Below, piece by piece: positions 18,752 to 28,408 of a DNA stretch of 64,000 nt. The notes beneath the pieces were generated by a model. The model searched no databases and was not told the origin of the DNA. It was given only the letters and a program-made list of their open reading frames with translations. A program made the position numbers and the translations under genes. Each line of letters starts with the position of its first letter. Within the stretch, counting starts at the first letter, position 1. The DNA lies in contig NZ_CP065053.1 in the NCBI RefSeq assembly GCF_015689335.1, positions 4,092,001-4,156,000 of the forward strand, written 5' to 3'. The stretch is from Massilia antarctica. GTDB lineage: Bacteria > Pseudomonadota > Gammaproteobacteria > Burkholderiales > Burkholderiaceae_D.

Positions 18752-19210
18752 CTATTTCTTGCTCACTTGGCGCGCCGTGTCATGGTACTGCCAAAGTACA
18801 TTGACGATCTTCCACTCGCTGCGCTGGTTCTTATACAGGTGCATGTAGTCGATCCACTCGTCGGCGGTCAGCTTGACGGTTGCCACGCGCTGGTCGACAT
18901 CGAGGATCTTGATGTCCACCCGTGGTTGTGCCGGGAATTTCGTGCCGTCCTTGTTGTAAGTCCTGGCAACCTTGACCATGGTGTCGAAGTCGGTATTCAT
19001 GATGAATTCAGATCCATCGGCCGCCTGCCAATATGTGCGCTTGGCGAGCTGACGGTCAACACCGCGTTCCATGCGTGCCGGATCGGGCGTGTGTTGCGAC
19101 TCTATATAGTCGCGTACCGCGCGTTCGATCAACTGATTATCAGTGGCATCGGCTGCCTGTGCCATCAGTGGCGATACCGCGAAAAAAAGAAACATGAAAG
19201 AGCGTTTCAT
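18752..19210 (-). CDS. Secreted SnoaL/NTF2-like (nuclear transport factor 2 fold) protein
   Basis: 152 residues with a clear Sec signal peptide (MKRSFMFLFFAVSPLMAQAADA). The mature part fits the lumazine-binding-like / NTF2 family (PF12893 type): IERAVRDYIESQHTPDPARMERGV, MVKVARTYNKDG, DIKILDVDQRVATVKLTADEWIDYMHLYKNQRSEWKIVNVLW. Such proteins form a cone-shaped pocket, and many have no known ligand. AAGG lies 7 bases before the ATG. It is downstream of nothing obvious and abuts the RHS remnant tail-to-tail. Confidence 0.75.
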   Translation of the reverse strand: MKRSFMFLFFAVSPLMAQAADATDNQLIERAVRDYIESQHTPDPARMERGVDRQLAKRTYWQAADGSEFIMNTDFDTMVKVARTYNKDGTKFPAQPRVDIKILDVDQRVATVKLTADEWIDYMHLYKNQRSEWKIVNVLWQYHDTARQVSKK

Positions 19211-19419
19211 GGGCAACCTTGCGTGTTGGATAACACAAGCATGAAAACACAAAACTTGGCCCCATGCAATGTAAAGCGGGCGCCGGCCGGCAAAACAATC
19301 CACGCCAGGATGTCCGCGATGGCCGTGCCACTGCCCACAGCGCAACAGCGCTGTCCTGTCCTGCCGGATTGCTCGCTCCAGTGGGGAGAGCGATGACTGG
19401 CCATCGCGCCGCTGGCGGC

Positions 19420-20166
19420 TTACGCCAGCAGCAGGAACACGGTCGGCTTCTTGTGGAAGTCGGGTGCCTTGCCAGCCGCCAGCAGCGACTTCCATTTACC
19501 GCCATTCAAGGTGCGGATCGATTCTGTCGGCAGGCTCAGGTCGGTCGCGACGCAAATCAAGGTACTTGGCTGGCAGGCGCCGACCAGGGCTTCGAGCATG
19601 GCGCCGTTGCGGTAGGGCGTTTCGATCAGCAGCTGGGTTTGCTTTTCCGCGCGCGAACGCGTTTCCAGTTCCTTGATGCGCTTGGTGCGCAGGGCCGCGT
19701 CGGTCGGCAGATAGCCGTTGAAGGCGAAGCTCTGCCCGTTCAAGCCACTCGCCATCACGGCCAGCAGCAGCGACGACGGCCCGACCAGCGGGCGCACCTG
19801 GACGCCGCGCTCGTGCGCTAGGCGCACCAGGTCGGCGCCAGGATCGGCCACCGCCGGCACGCCCGCTTCCGACACCAGCCCGCAATCACGCCCGGCCAGC
19901 AGGGGTTCCAGCAAGCCCGCCAGCGCTTGCGCCGGGGTGTTTACATTCAGTTCGGCGATCTCGATTTCCTGCAGCGGCTTGGTCAGCGGATGGCGCACGG
20001 CAATCAGTTTCAGGAAGCCGCGCGCGGTCTTGGCGTTTTCAGCGACAAAATAATCGAGCCGCGCGGTCAGCGCCTGGACTTGCTCCGGGATGATGTGCGC
20101 GAGCGCGTCGCTGGCCGGATCGGCTGCGCCGAGGGTGTTGGGGATCAGATATAAAATGCCAGGCAT
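19420..20166 (-). CDS. RsmI-like SAM-dependent methyltransferase (tetrapyrrole methylase fold)
   Basis: 248 residues from ATG 20166. Conserved elements: an N-terminal LYLIPNTLG, DCGLVSEAGVPAVADPGADLVRLAHERG (the family SAM/substrate segment), VGPSSLLLAVMASGLNGQSFAFNGYLP, QLLIETPYRNGAMLEAL. These match the RsmI family, which 2'-O-methylates C1402 of 16S rRNA, but the protein is shorter than E. coli RsmI (286 residues) and the N-terminus differs. It is therefore probably the paralogous subgroup common in betaproteobacteria next to maf. It follows maf by 5 bases and is translationally linked. Confidence 0.85.
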   Translation of the reverse strand: MPGILYLIPNTLGAADPASDALAHIIPEQVQALTARLDYFVAENAKTARGFLKLIAVRHPLTKPLQEIEIAELNVNTPAQALAGLLEPLLAGRDCGLVSEAGVPAVADPGADLVRLAHERGVQVRPLVGPSSLLLAVMASGLNGQSFAFNGYLPTDAALRTKRIKELETRSRAEKQTQLLIETPYRNGAMLEALVGACQPSTLICVATDLSLPTESIRTLNGGKWKSLLAAGKAPDFHKKPTVFLLLA

Positions 20167-20171
20167 GGTAC

Positions 20172-20774
20172 TCACTGTTGAAAGAAGGTAAAACCGGCCT
20201 GGCGCAGCATGCCGGTCAGGGCGATCAGGGGCAGGCCGGTGAGGGCGGTCGGGTCGGTGCTGTCGATGCGTTCCAAAATGGCGATGCCGAGCGCTTCGTT
20301 CTTGGCGCTGCCAGCGCAATCGTAGGGCTGTTCGATGCGCAGGTAAGCGTCGAATTCGGCGTCGGGCAAGTCGCGCACGGTGACGAAGGTTTGCACATTC
20401 TCGACCTGGGCCGTGCCGGTGCGCCCGTCCCACAGGCACAGGGCCGTGTGGAATACCACGCGCCGTCCGCGCATCGTCTGCAATTGGGCCAGGGCATTGG
20501 CGTGGTTGCCGGGCTTGCCGATTTGCTGGCCGTCGAGCGTGGCCACCTGATCGGAACCGATGACGATGCTGCCCGGCGCGCGCGCCGCCACCGCTTCGGC
20601 CTTGGCGCGCGCCAGGCGCAGCGCTGTCGCTTCCGGCAACTCGCCGGACTGCGGCGTTTCGTCGATATCGGGCACCAGCACCTCGAAGGGCAGGCGCAGG
20701 CGCTCGAGCAATTCGCGCCGGTAAGCGGAGCCCGATGCAAGAATCAGCCGCGGTGCGGTGGAAGTTGGTATCAT
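20172..20774 (-). CDS. yceF: Maf-family nucleotide pyrophosphatase (YceF, 7-methyl-GTP type)
   Basis: 200 residues. Maf proteins hydrolyse non-canonical or modified NTPs to NMP and pyrophosphate; YceF-type members prefer 7-methyl-GTP. The signature LILASGSAYRRELLERLRLPF opens the protein, the putative catalytic Asp75 is in VIGSDQVA, and the strand GRRVVFHTALCLW and helix FDAYLRIEQPYDCAGSAKNEALG are typical. The position divergent to yceD-rpmF-plsX is the classical yceF location and supports the subfamily call. Confidence 0.92.
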   Translation of the reverse strand: MIPTSTAPRLILASGSAYRRELLERLRLPFEVLVPDIDETPQSGELPEATALRLARAKAEAVAARAPGSIVIGSDQVATLDGQQIGKPGNHANALAQLQTMRGRRVVFHTALCLWDGRTGTAQVENVQTFVTVRDLPDAEFDAYLRIEQPYDCAGSAKNEALGIAILERIDSTDPTALTGLPLIALTGMLRQAGFTFFQQ

Positions 20775-20954
20775 GTCGTACTTTGGTCCTGTTGGCTGGC
20801 CCTGTCAGCGGGCGCAGCGGGATTCATCTGGCGGGCACGGCGTGGTCGCGCCAGCAACAGCGCGCGGGTCCATGCCCAAATAATCGCGCTAAGTCTTTGA
20901 CTCCACAACGAGAAGCCTGTTATTATCGCAGGTTTTCCGGGGAAAATTTCTGCA

Positions 20955-21452
20955 ATGAGTGCTTTTGTCATCGACGCTTTTGAGTTTTGTCGAAGCAACG
21001 GCCATCGCGAGGGCGTCACGCCTGTCGCTGAAATGAGCCGGTTGAACAAGGATTGTGCCGACCAGTCGGGCCAGATCGCCTGGACCATCGATGGGTCGAC
21101 CAGCAAGATGGGCTATCCGCAACTGACCTTGTCGGTGTCCGGCACGGTCCAGCTGGTATGCCAGCGTTGCCTGGCACCGTTCGCTTACGAGATGGATTCA
21201 TCCACCGTGCTGATGCTCGGCAAGGATGACGAGCATGCGGACGAGATCGAGGAAGTACTGAACGACGAGAGTATCGACGTCATCGTCGGCAGCCGCGAAT
21301 GCGATGTGCGCGACCTGTTCGAGGACGAGGCCTTGCTGGCCCTGCCGCAAGTGCCCAAGCACGAGGTGTGTCCGGACAATAAACTGCTCGATGCGGTCAA
21401 GTCCGACAAGCCGTCGCCGTTTGCGGAACTCAAGAACCTCAAGCCGGAATAG
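20955..21452 (+). CDS. yceD: YceD (DUF177), large ribosomal subunit rRNA accumulation protein
   Basis: 165 residues. A small conserved protein needed for normal 23S rRNA levels in E. coli and plants. Cys69 and Cys72 (VCQRCLAPF) form a CxxC in the central strand region, and a further Cys is in KHEVCPDNK. The acidic loop DDEHADEIEEVLNDESID is family-typical. It heads the rpmF-plsX-fab block, as in most proteobacteria, 201 bases before rpmF. Confidence 0.95.
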   Translation: MSAFVIDAFEFCRSNGHREGVTPVAEMSRLNKDCADQSGQIAWTIDGSTSKMGYPQLTLSVSGTVQLVCQRCLAPFAYEMDSSTVLMLGKDDEHADEIEEVLNDESIDVIVGSRECDVRDLFEDEALLALPQVPKHEVCPDNKLLDAVKSDKPSPFAELKNLKPE

Positions 21453-21653
21453 CCGCTCGGCGGCTGAAATACAGAACAAGTTGTTGGTAAAGAACGTGTC
21501 AAACGCGTGTTGTAGTCGAGTATGGCATTGGTAGTAAAGGTAGGACGGCGTTAAACATGTCGGTAAAGAAATTTTGCCGCTGGGATACTCGATTCGCATG
21601 TATTTGCTGATCGATTGTGTTAGAATTTTAGAACTTATGTATTAGGAGTCATC

Positions 21654-21836
21654 ATGGCAGTTCAGCAAAACAAGAAATCCCCTTCGAAGCGCGGTATGCA
21701 CCGTTCGCACGACTTCCTGGTCGCGCCACAACTGGGCATCGAGCCAACCACCGGTGAAACGCACCTGCGTCACCACATCAGCCCTAACGGCTTTTACCGT
21801 GGTCGCAAAGTTCTCAAAACCAAAAACGACGAGTAA
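21654..21836 (+). CDS. rpmF: 50S ribosomal protein L32
   Basis: 60 residues, the full family length: [20 protein letters not shown] then [26 protein letters not shown] precedes the ATG. It is the non-zinc form, lacking the paired cysteines of the C+ version. A strong terminator follows, so most rpmF message probably ends before plsX. Confidence 0.98.
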   Translation: MAVQQNKKSPSKRGMHRSHDFLVAPQLGIEPTTGETHLRHHISPNGFYRGRKVLKTKNDE

Positions 21837-21861
21837 TCGACGGTTTAGTTTGAGTAAGATG

Positions 21862-21909
21862 AAAGCGGTGCAACGACTTTTTTGTGCGTCGCACCGCTTT
21901 TTCTTTGTC
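21862..21909 (+). terminator. Terminator between rpmF and plsX
   Basis: Stem AAAGCGGTG/CACCGCTTT (21862-21870, 21892-21900), possibly extended by an inner CGAC/GTCG, followed by TTCTTT after the stem's own T run. It splits the ribosomal gene from the lipid genes. Confidence 0.8.
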
Positions 21910-22032
21910 ACCGGCTGCAAACCACCTTTGCACACCGTCATTTCGAATTACGCAGACTCTGCTTGGCGCTCGGCCACTTCCAGATCGCATCCTGCCGCCA
22001 CACGCTGTTGAGTCGCGGTACGAATCCACAAA

Positions 22033-23094
22033 ATGACAATTAAAATTTCCATTGACTGCATGGGCGGCGATCATGGCCCCTCAGTTACTATCCCCGCGGC
22101 ACTCTCTTTCCTCAACAGCGAACCCGAAGCAGAACTGATTCTGGTCGGCCTGCAGGACGAGTTGCGCGCAGAACTCAAAAAACACAAAGCCGACAGCCAC
22201 CCGCGCCTGTCCATCCTGCATGCGTCCGAAGTGGTGGCGATGGACGATCCCATCGAAATCGCCCTGCGCCGCAAGAAGGATTCATCGATGCGCGTGGCGA
22301 TCGAGCTGGTCAAGGACGGCAAGGCCCAGGCCTGCGTGTCGGCCGGCAATACCGGCGCCCTGATGGCGGTCTCGCGCTATGTGCTCAAGACCATGGCCGG
22401 GGTCGACCGTCCCGCCATCTGCTCGATCCTTCCCAACCAGAAAGACGGCCCCACCTATATGCTGGACCTGGGCGCGAACGTCGACTGCGAGCCGCACCAC
22501 CTGCATCAGTTCGCCATCATGGGTTCGGTGCTGGTGTCGGCCATGGAAGGCATCACGCGTCCCACCATTGGCTTGCTCAATGTCGGCACCGAAGAGATCA
22601 AGGGCAATGAAGTGGTCAAGGCCACCGCCAAATTGCTGCGCGAAGACCACGAGCGCGGCGCCCTGAATTTCTACGGCAATGTCGAAGGCAATGATATTTT
22701 CAAGGGCACCACCGATATCGTGGTGTGCGACGGTTTCGTCGGCAATGTCACGCTCAAGGCGGCCGAGGGCCTGGGGCGCTTCGTCAAGGATGCCCTGACC
22801 ACCGAGTTCAAGCGCAATCCGCTGACCATGCTCGGCGCCATCATCGGGCGCGGCGCGCTGAAGAAATTTTCCAACCGTTTCAATCCATCGCGCTACAACG
22901 GTGCCAGTCTGCTCGGTTTGCGCGGTCTGGTGTTCAAGAGCCATGGCGGCGCCGATGCGTACTCGTATGAGTGGGCGATCAAACGCGCCTTCGACGCGGC
23001 AAAATACAATGTGCAGGAGCAGCTCTCGGCCATGATCGCCGAGTTGATGCCCCGCACGCCTGACCCGGAAGTGCCAGGAATAACCCACTCGTAG
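22033..23094 (+). CDS. plsX: Phosphate acyltransferase PlsX
   Basis: Makes acyl-phosphate from acyl-ACP for phospholipid synthesis; a peripheral membrane enzyme. 353 residues. The N-terminus [20 protein letters not shown] and later [39 protein letters not shown] and [19 protein letters not shown] are the standard family motifs. It lies 11 bases before fabH and starts the lipid operon. A terminator upstream suggests an own promoter in 21910-22030, but I see no clear -35/-10 pair. Confidence 0.97.
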   Translation: MTIKISIDCMGGDHGPSVTIPAALSFLNSEPEAELILVGLQDELRAELKKHKADSHPRLSILHASEVVAMDDPIEIALRRKKDSSMRVAIELVKDGKAQACVSAGNTGALMAVSRYVLKTMAGVDRPAICSILPNQKDGPTYMLDLGANVDCEPHHLHQFAIMGSVLVSAMEGITRPTIGLLNVGTEEIKGNEVVKATAKLLREDHERGALNFYGNVEGNDIFKGTTDIVVCDGFVGNVTLKAAEGLGRFVKDALTTEFKRNPLTMLGAIIGRGALKKFSNRFNPSRYNGASLLGLRGLVFKSHGGADAYSYEWAIKRAFDAAKYNVQEQLSAMIAELMPRTPDPEVPGITHS

Positions 23095-23105
23095 GACGGC
23101 TAGCA

Positions 23106-24092
23106 ATGACCTTGTACAGCAAAATTATCGGCACCGGCAGTTATCTGCCGGCCAAGCGCGTCTCCAACGGCGACCTGACCGAGCAACTGGCGGCCAAGGG
23201 CATCGAAACCTCGGACGAGTGGATCGTCTCACGCAGCGGCATTTCGAATCGGCATTACGCAGCGCCGGACGAGCTCTCGTCGGACCTGGCCGTGGCGGCC
23301 GCCGTCAAGGCGCTCGAGATGGCCGGCAAGCATGTCGAGGAAATCGACCTCGTCATCGTGGCCAGTTCGACCCCCGATTTCCATGGCAGCTTTCCCAGCA
23401 CGGCATGCATCGTCCAGCGCAAGCTCGGCATGCACAACAACAGCGCCGCCTTCGACGTGCAAGCCGTCTGCAGCGGTTTCGTGTATGCCGTCTCGGTGGC
23501 GGACGCCTTCATCAAGTCGGGTGCGCACAAGAACGTGCTGGTGATCGGCGCCGAAGTCTTTTCGCGCATTCTCGATTTCAACGACCGCACCACCTGCGTG
23601 CTGTTCGGCGACGGCGCCGGCGCCATCGTGCTCAGCGCCTCGGAAGAACCGGGCATCCTGGCCAGCAAGCTGCATGCCGACGGGCGCTATTCTGACATCC
23701 TCAGCGTGCCGGGCACCCTGGCCGGCGGCGTCATCGCCGGCAGCGGCTTTTTGTACATGGATGGCCCGGCGGTCTTCAAGCTGGCCGTCACCGTGCTCGA
23801 ACAGGTGGCCAAGGAGGTGCTCGAACACGCGCACATGACGGCCGCCCAGGTCGACTGGCTGGTGCCGCACCAGGCGAATATCCGCATCATGAAAAGCACG
23901 GCCAGAAAGCTTGGCTTGCCGCTCGATAAAATGGTGGTCACGGTCGATCAGCATGGCAATACCTCGGCTGCCTCGATTCCGCTGGCGCTCGACATCGCCG
24001 TGCGCGACGGCCGCATCAAGGCCGGCCACAACGTCATGATGGAAGGCGTCGGCGGCGGCTTCACCTGGGGCGCCGTGCTGGTGCGCATGTAA
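23106..24092 (+). CDS. fabH: Beta-ketoacyl-ACP synthase III
   Basis: Condenses acetyl-CoA with malonyl-ACP to start fatty acid synthesis. 328 residues. The catalytic triad is complete: Cys122 ([10 protein letters not shown]), His255 (VPHQANIRI) and Asn285 ([10 protein letters not shown]). The N-terminal ISNRHYA and [14 protein letters not shown] segments fit the family. In operon with plsX and fabD; a 10-base-pair stem-loop lies in the gap to fabD. Confidence 0.97.
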   Translation: MTLYSKIIGTGSYLPAKRVSNGDLTEQLAAKGIETSDEWIVSRSGISNRHYAAPDELSSDLAVAAAVKALEMAGKHVEEIDLVIVASSTPDFHGSFPSTACIVQRKLGMHNNSAAFDVQAVCSGFVYAVSVADAFIKSGAHKNVLVIGAEVFSRILDFNDRTTCVLFGDGAGAIVLSASEEPGILASKLHADGRYSDILSVPGTLAGGVIAGSGFLYMDGPAVFKLAVTVLEQVAKEVLEHAHMTAAQVDWLVPHQANIRIMKSTARKLGLPLDKMVVTVDQHGNTSAASIPLALDIAVRDGRIKAGHNVMMEGVGGGFTWGAVLVRM

Positions 24093-24100
24093 TCTGCCTC

Positions 24101-24126
24101 CTGGCGGCGCCGGAGAGCGCCGCCAG
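24101..24126 (+). other. Perfect 10-base-pair stem-loop between fabH and fabD
   Basis: CTGGCGGCGC (24101-24110), loop CGGAGA, GCGCCGCCAG (24117-24126). No T run follows, so it more likely stabilises mRNA or lowers read-through than ends transcription. Confidence 0.6.
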
Positions 24127-24216
24127 CGGTTCCCTTCGCCGTTTCTTTAGTTTCTTGCCCGCACCAGTCCTTGATGCGGATGCCGCCATAAAAACAAAAC
24201 AGGAGGACATCACCCC

Positions 24217-25176
24217 ATGAATAAATTCGCGTTCGTATTTCCCGGCCAGGGTTCGCAAGCCATCGGCATGCTTGCTGGCTTCGACGGCAACCCCGTGGTC
24301 GCGCAGACCATTGCCGAAGCCAACGACGCGCTCGGCTTCGACCTGGGCAAGTTGATTGCCGACGGCCCCAAGGAAGACCTGGACCTGACCACCAATACCC
24401 AGCCCGTCATGCTGACCGCCTCGGTGGCCGTGTACCGCGCCTGGATCGCGGCCGGCGGCCCGGTGCCGTCGGTGCTGGCCGGCCACAGCGTGGGCGAGTA
24501 TTCGGCCCTGGTGGCGGCCGGCGTGATCGCCTTCAAGGATGCGGTGCCGCTGGTGCGTTTCCGTGCCCAGGCCATGCAGGAAGCGGTGCCGGTGGGGCAG
24601 GGCGGCATGGCCGTCATCCTCGGCCTGTCGGCCGACGACGTGCGCGCGCTGTGCGCCGAAGCGGCGGCCGTAGCGGACGCGGCCAATCCGGCCGAAGTGG
24701 TCGAGGCGGTGAATTTCAACGAACCGACCCAGATCGTGATCGCCGGCCACAATGGTGCCGTCGAGCGCGCCTGCGAACTGGCCAAGGCCAAGGGCGCCAA
24801 GCGCGCCATGAAGCTGGCGGTGTCGGCCCCCTTCCATTCCTCCTTGCTGAAACCGGCTTCGGACCGCCTGCGCGAGTATCTGAAGGGTGTGCCGTTCGCG
24901 GCGCCGCGGATCGACTTGATCAACAACGTCGACGTGGCTATCCTGAACGATCCCGAAGCGATCAAGGATGCGCTGGTGCGCCAGGCCGCCGGGGCGGTGC
25001 GCTGGGTCGAAACCATGCAGAAAATGGCTGCCGACGGGGTCACCCGGGTGATCGAATCGGCCCCGAGCAAGGTGCTGATCGGCATGGCCAGGCGCATCGA
25101 TGCGCAACTGGTGGGCGAGGCGCTGGTGGACCAGGCTTCGCTGGAGCGCGTATTGAGCAGCCTCAATCAGGCTTGA
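24217..25176 (+). CDS. fabD: Malonyl-CoA:ACP transacylase
   Basis: Transfers malonyl groups from CoA to ACP. 319 residues. The opening FVFPGQGSQAIGML, the nucleophile Ser91 in LAGHSVGEYSAL, the Arg in PLVRFRAQAMQEAV and His207 in APFHSSLL make up the known active site. AGGAGG precedes the ATG. Third gene of the fab cluster. Confidence 0.97.
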   Translation: MNKFAFVFPGQGSQAIGMLAGFDGNPVVAQTIAEANDALGFDLGKLIADGPKEDLDLTTNTQPVMLTASVAVYRAWIAAGGPVPSVLAGHSVGEYSALVAAGVIAFKDAVPLVRFRAQAMQEAVPVGQGGMAVILGLSADDVRALCAEAAAVADAANPAEVVEAVNFNEPTQIVIAGHNGAVERACELAKAKGAKRAMKLAVSAPFHSSLLKPASDRLREYLKGVPFAAPRIDLINNVDVAILNDPEAIKDALVRQAAGAVRWVETMQKMAADGVTRVIESAPSKVLIGMARRIDAQLVGEALVDQASLERVLSSLNQA

Positions 25177-25231
25177 GCAAGTTGGTGCAGTATCGCAGGG
25201 CATCGCAGAACATCAGAACAAAAGGATAGCA

Positions 25232-25969
25232 ATGAAACTCGAAAATCAAGTCGCCCTGGTCACGGGCGCGTCGCGCGGCATCGGCAAGGCCATCGCACTC
25301 GAACTGGCCCGCCAGGGCGCGAAAGTGGTCGGCACCGCTACCTCCGCAGCTGGTGCTGAAGCAATTTCCGCCTATCTCGCCGAGTTCGGCGGCAAGGGCG
25401 CGGTCCTGAACGTGACCGATCCGGCCGCCTGCGTTGCCGTCATCGACGAGGTGCAAAAGGGCTTCGGCAGCCTGTCCATCCTGGTCAACAATGCCGGGAT
25501 CACGCAAGACCAGCTGGCCATGCGCATGAAAGACGAGGAATGGGACAGCGTCATCGCCACCAACCTGTCGGCGGTGGGGCGCCTGTCGCGCGCGGTCCTG
25601 CGCGGCATGATGAAAGCGAAGCATGGGCGTATTATTAACATTACCTCGGTGGTCGGCTCGGCCGGCAATGCCGGGCAAATGAATTACGCGGCGGCCAAGG
25701 CCGGCGTGGCCGGCATGAGCCGGGCGCTGGCGCGCGAAATCGGCAGCCGCAACATCACGGTCAACTGCATCGCTCCCGGCTTCATCGATACCGATATGAC
25801 CAAGGCATTGAGTGCCGAGCAGCACAGCGGCTTGCTGACCCAGATTCCGCTCGGTCGCCTGGGCGCGCCGGAAGACGTCGCCCACGCCGTCGCCTTCCTG
25901 GCGGGGCCGCAAGCGGCGTACATCACGGGCACGACCCTGCACGTGAACGGCGGAATGTATATGAATTGA
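25232..25969 (+). CDS. fabG: 3-oxoacyl-ACP reductase
   Basis: NADPH-dependent reduction of 3-oxoacyl-ACP; a short-chain dehydrogenase of 245 residues. The cofactor site TGASRGIGKA is at residues 11-20, NNAG at 86-89, and the catalytic Ser139, Tyr152 and Lys156 lie in NITSVVGSAG and NYAAAKAGV. The ending TGTTLHVNGGMYM is typical. It follows fabD by 55 bases. Confidence 0.97.
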   Translation: MKLENQVALVTGASRGIGKAIALELARQGAKVVGTATSAAGAEAISAYLAEFGGKGAVLNVTDPAACVAVIDEVQKGFGSLSILVNNAGITQDQLAMRMKDEEWDSVIATNLSAVGRLSRAVLRGMMKAKHGRIINITSVVGSAGNAGQMNYAAAKAGVAGMSRALAREIGSRNITVNCIAPGFIDTDMTKALSAEQHSGLLTQIPLGRLGAPEDVAHAVAFLAGPQAAYITGTTLHVNGGMYMN

Positions 25970-26146
25970 TGTTGAATGCCTTGGCTGATCCCATTTGCGG
26001 GCCTGCGCACGGATCAGATAAAGGGAATTCTCGTCATTTAGCAGTACGTTCGGTGGAATTTGCGGCAGACACCGAAATTAGTTTTTCACCGCGCAAACCT
26101 GATAAAATGCGCGCACTTTCCGTAACACACACAATGGAGCCATAAC

Positions 26147-26386
26147 ATGTCGGATATCGAACAACGCGTTAAAAAAATCGTCGCTGAGCAACTGGGCGTT
26201 GCAGAAGTAGACATCAAAATCGAATCTTCGTTCGTTGACGACCTCGGTGCGGATTCCCTCGACACCGTCGAACTGGTGATGGCACTGGAAGACGAATTCG
26301 AAATGGAAATCCCTGACGAACAAGCTGAAAAGATCACCACCGTGAAACAGGCAATCGACTACGCCACGGCGCACGTCAAGGCCTAA
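26147..26386 (+). CDS. acpP: Acyl carrier protein
   Basis: 79 residues, very acidic. Ser37 in [10 protein letters not shown] receives the 4'-phosphopantetheine arm, added by AcpS (encoded 12 kb downstream in this window). The 177-base gap upstream contains a plausible -10 TAAAAT at 26103-26108, about 40 bases before the ATG, consistent with separate high-level expression of acpP. Confidence 0.98.
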   Translation: MSDIEQRVKKIVAEQLGVAEVDIKIESSFVDDLGADSLDTVELVMALEDEFEMEIPDEQAEKITTVKQAIDYATAHVKA

Positions 26387-26413
26387 GTTTTACAATTTTC
26401 TCGGGAGAATCGC

Positions 26414-27661
26414 TTGAGCCGTTCACGAAATCGTCGTGTCGTCATCACCGGGCTGGGCTGCGTTTCACCAATCGGCAACACGGTTGCCGAGACGTGGAGC
26501 GCGGCACTGGCCGGCAAGTCGGGCATTGCCAACATCACCAGGTTTGATGCGCAGCCTTTTTCGACCCACTTCGCGGGCGAAGTCAAGGGTTTCAATATCG
26601 AGGATTACATCCCTGCCAAGGATGCGCGCCACATGGATACGTTTATCCATTACGGCATGGCGGCGGGTATCCAGGCAATGCAGGATTGCGGACTGGTCGT
26701 CACCGAAGCCAATGCCGAGCGCATCGGCGTGATCATCGGTTCCGGCATCGGCGGCTTGCCGCTGATCGAAGACACCAAGGAAGAATACGCCAAGCGCGGC
26801 CCGCGCCGCATTTCGCCCTTTTTCGTGCCGGCCTCGATCATTAATATGATTTCGGGCAACCTGTCGATCAAGTACGGCTTGCGCGGTCCCAACCTGGCCA
26901 TCGTCACGGCTTGCACCACCGGCCTGCACAGTATCGGCGCGGCTGGCCGCCTGATCGAGTACGGCGACGCCGACGTGATGATTGCCGGCGGTGCCGAAGC
27001 GACCATTTCGCCGCTGGGCCTGGGCGGTTTCGCCTCGGCACGCGCGCTGTCGTCGCGCAACGACGACCCGGCCACCGCCTCGCGTCCGTGGGACGTCGAC
27101 CGCGACGGTTTCGTGCTGGGCGAAGGTGCCGGCGTGATGGTGCTTGAAGAGTACGAGCACGCCAAGGCGCGCGGCGCGAAAATCTACGCCGAACTGCTCG
27201 GCTTCGGCATGAGCGCCGACGCCTACCACATGACGGCCCCGGTCGAAGACGGCAGTGGCGCGAGCCGCTGCATGCAGTCGGCCCTGAGCAATGCCGGGAT
27301 CAATCCGGACCAGGTCAACTACGTCAATGCGCACGGCACCTCGACCCCGCAGGGCGATGTGGCCGAAGTGCAGGGATTGAAGAAGACCTTCGGCGCCCAT
27401 GCCGGCAAGCTGGTGGTGAACTCGACCAAGTCGATGACCGGCCACCTGCTGGGCGGCGCCGGCGGCCTGGAAGCCGTGTTCACCGTGCTGGCGATGCATC
27501 ATCAGATCTCGCCGCCGACGATCAATCTCTTCAACCAGGACCCCGCTTGCGACCTGGACTTCTGCGCCAACACGGCGCGCGAGATGAAGATCGATATCGC
27601 GGTGAAGAACTCGTTCGGCTTCGGCGGCACCAACGGCACCCTGGTATTCGGCAAGGCCTGA
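26414..27661 (+). CDS. fabF: Beta-ketoacyl-ACP synthase II
   Basis: Elongating condensing enzyme. 415 residues from a TTG start at 26414 (CGGGAG 7 bases upstream; [21 protein letters not shown] is the natural N-terminus). The active-site Cys167 (TACTTGLHS), His307 ([11 protein letters not shown]) and His344 ([11 protein letters not shown]) are all present. It follows acpP by 27 bases. Confidence 0.97.
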   Translation: MSRSRNRRVVITGLGCVSPIGNTVAETWSAALAGKSGIANITRFDAQPFSTHFAGEVKGFNIEDYIPAKDARHMDTFIHYGMAAGIQAMQDCGLVVTEANAERIGVIIGSGIGGLPLIEDTKEEYAKRGPRRISPFFVPASIINMISGNLSIKYGLRGPNLAIVTACTTGLHSIGAAGRLIEYGDADVMIAGGAEATISPLGLGGFASARALSSRNDDPATASRPWDVDRDGFVLGEGAGVMVLEEYEHAKARGAKIYAELLGFGMSADAYHMTAPVEDGSGASRCMQSALSNAGINPDQVNYVNAHGTSTPQGDVAEVQGLKKTFGAHAGKLVVNSTKSMTGHLLGGAGGLEAVFTVLAMHHQISPPTINLFNQDPACDLDFCANTAREMKIDIAVKNSFGFGGTNGTLVFGKA

Positions 27662-27841
27662 GCCGGAACAATCCTTGGTGCAATGACGCGCAGGAAAAAT
27701 TTCGCGTCGTAACATGAACTTTCGGCGTCCGCACTTGTCTCAAGTGTGGGCGTCGATGAAACGCCGGCGGCTCTCGCCGGGGTCCGATTTGCCCAGTGCA
27801 CCATCACGCACTGGCGCCCCGCAGCACCTTTCCTACTGATT

Positions 27842-28339
27842 ATGTCGATTGCGGTTTCCGCCAGCATCAGGCCGTCGCGTTCCTTGCGTCTGGTTCTGCT
27901 GGGCTATGCCGCGCTCAATCTGGCCGTTGCTCTTGCGCTCGTCGGGCGCTGGGCTGCGGGCATAGACGCGGCCAGCGTTTTGCCGGCTTTGTCCGCTGGG
28001 GCTTGCGCCTTGGCAGCAACGCTGGCATGGAAGGCATCGGCACAGGGGGAAATGCGGCGCAGGATTGATATTTCTGGACTCGGCGAGATTCGCCTGACGG
28101 TACAACAGAGCTTGGGCGCAGTACCGGCCGAAGCGGATGTGCTGCAATTGCTTCCCGGATCGACTCTCTGGCCGCACAGCCTGCTCCTGCTGCTGGGCTC
28201 ACCCGGTGGCAAGCTCGTCAGTGTGCTGCTCATCTGGCCGGACAGTTTGGCTCGCGAGCAATTCCGAATGTTGTCAGTGGCCCTCAGGGTCATTGCCGGG
28301 CGGGACAATAAATTTGTCGGAAATAACAAAATACTTTGA
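27842..28339 (+). CDS. YgfX-like small inner-membrane protein
   Basis: 165 residues from ATG 27842. Two membrane segments close together (RLVLLGYAALNLAVALALVG and VLPALSAGACALAATLAW) are followed by a soluble beta-rich part ending in LLIWPDSLAREQFRMLSVALRV. This plan and the ending match the YgfX/CptA family (PF07254). E. coli YgfX forms a pair with SdhE and has been proposed to affect cell division proteins. Here it sits between fabF and rpoE, a placement seen in betaproteobacteria. Function in this host is unknown. Confidence 0.7.
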   Translation: MSIAVSASIRPSRSLRLVLLGYAALNLAVALALVGRWAAGIDAASVLPALSAGACALAATLAWKASAQGEMRRRIDISGLGEIRLTVQQSLGAVPAEADVLQLLPGSTLWPHSLLLLLGSPGGKLVSVLLIWPDSLAREQFRMLSVALRVIAGRDNKFVGNNKIL

Positions 28340-28408
28340 ACTTATTGCAAGCGGCCAACTCTATACACAGTGGGACGGGCCGCTGCTGCAGCCAAGAGGG
28401 CAGGGTCA

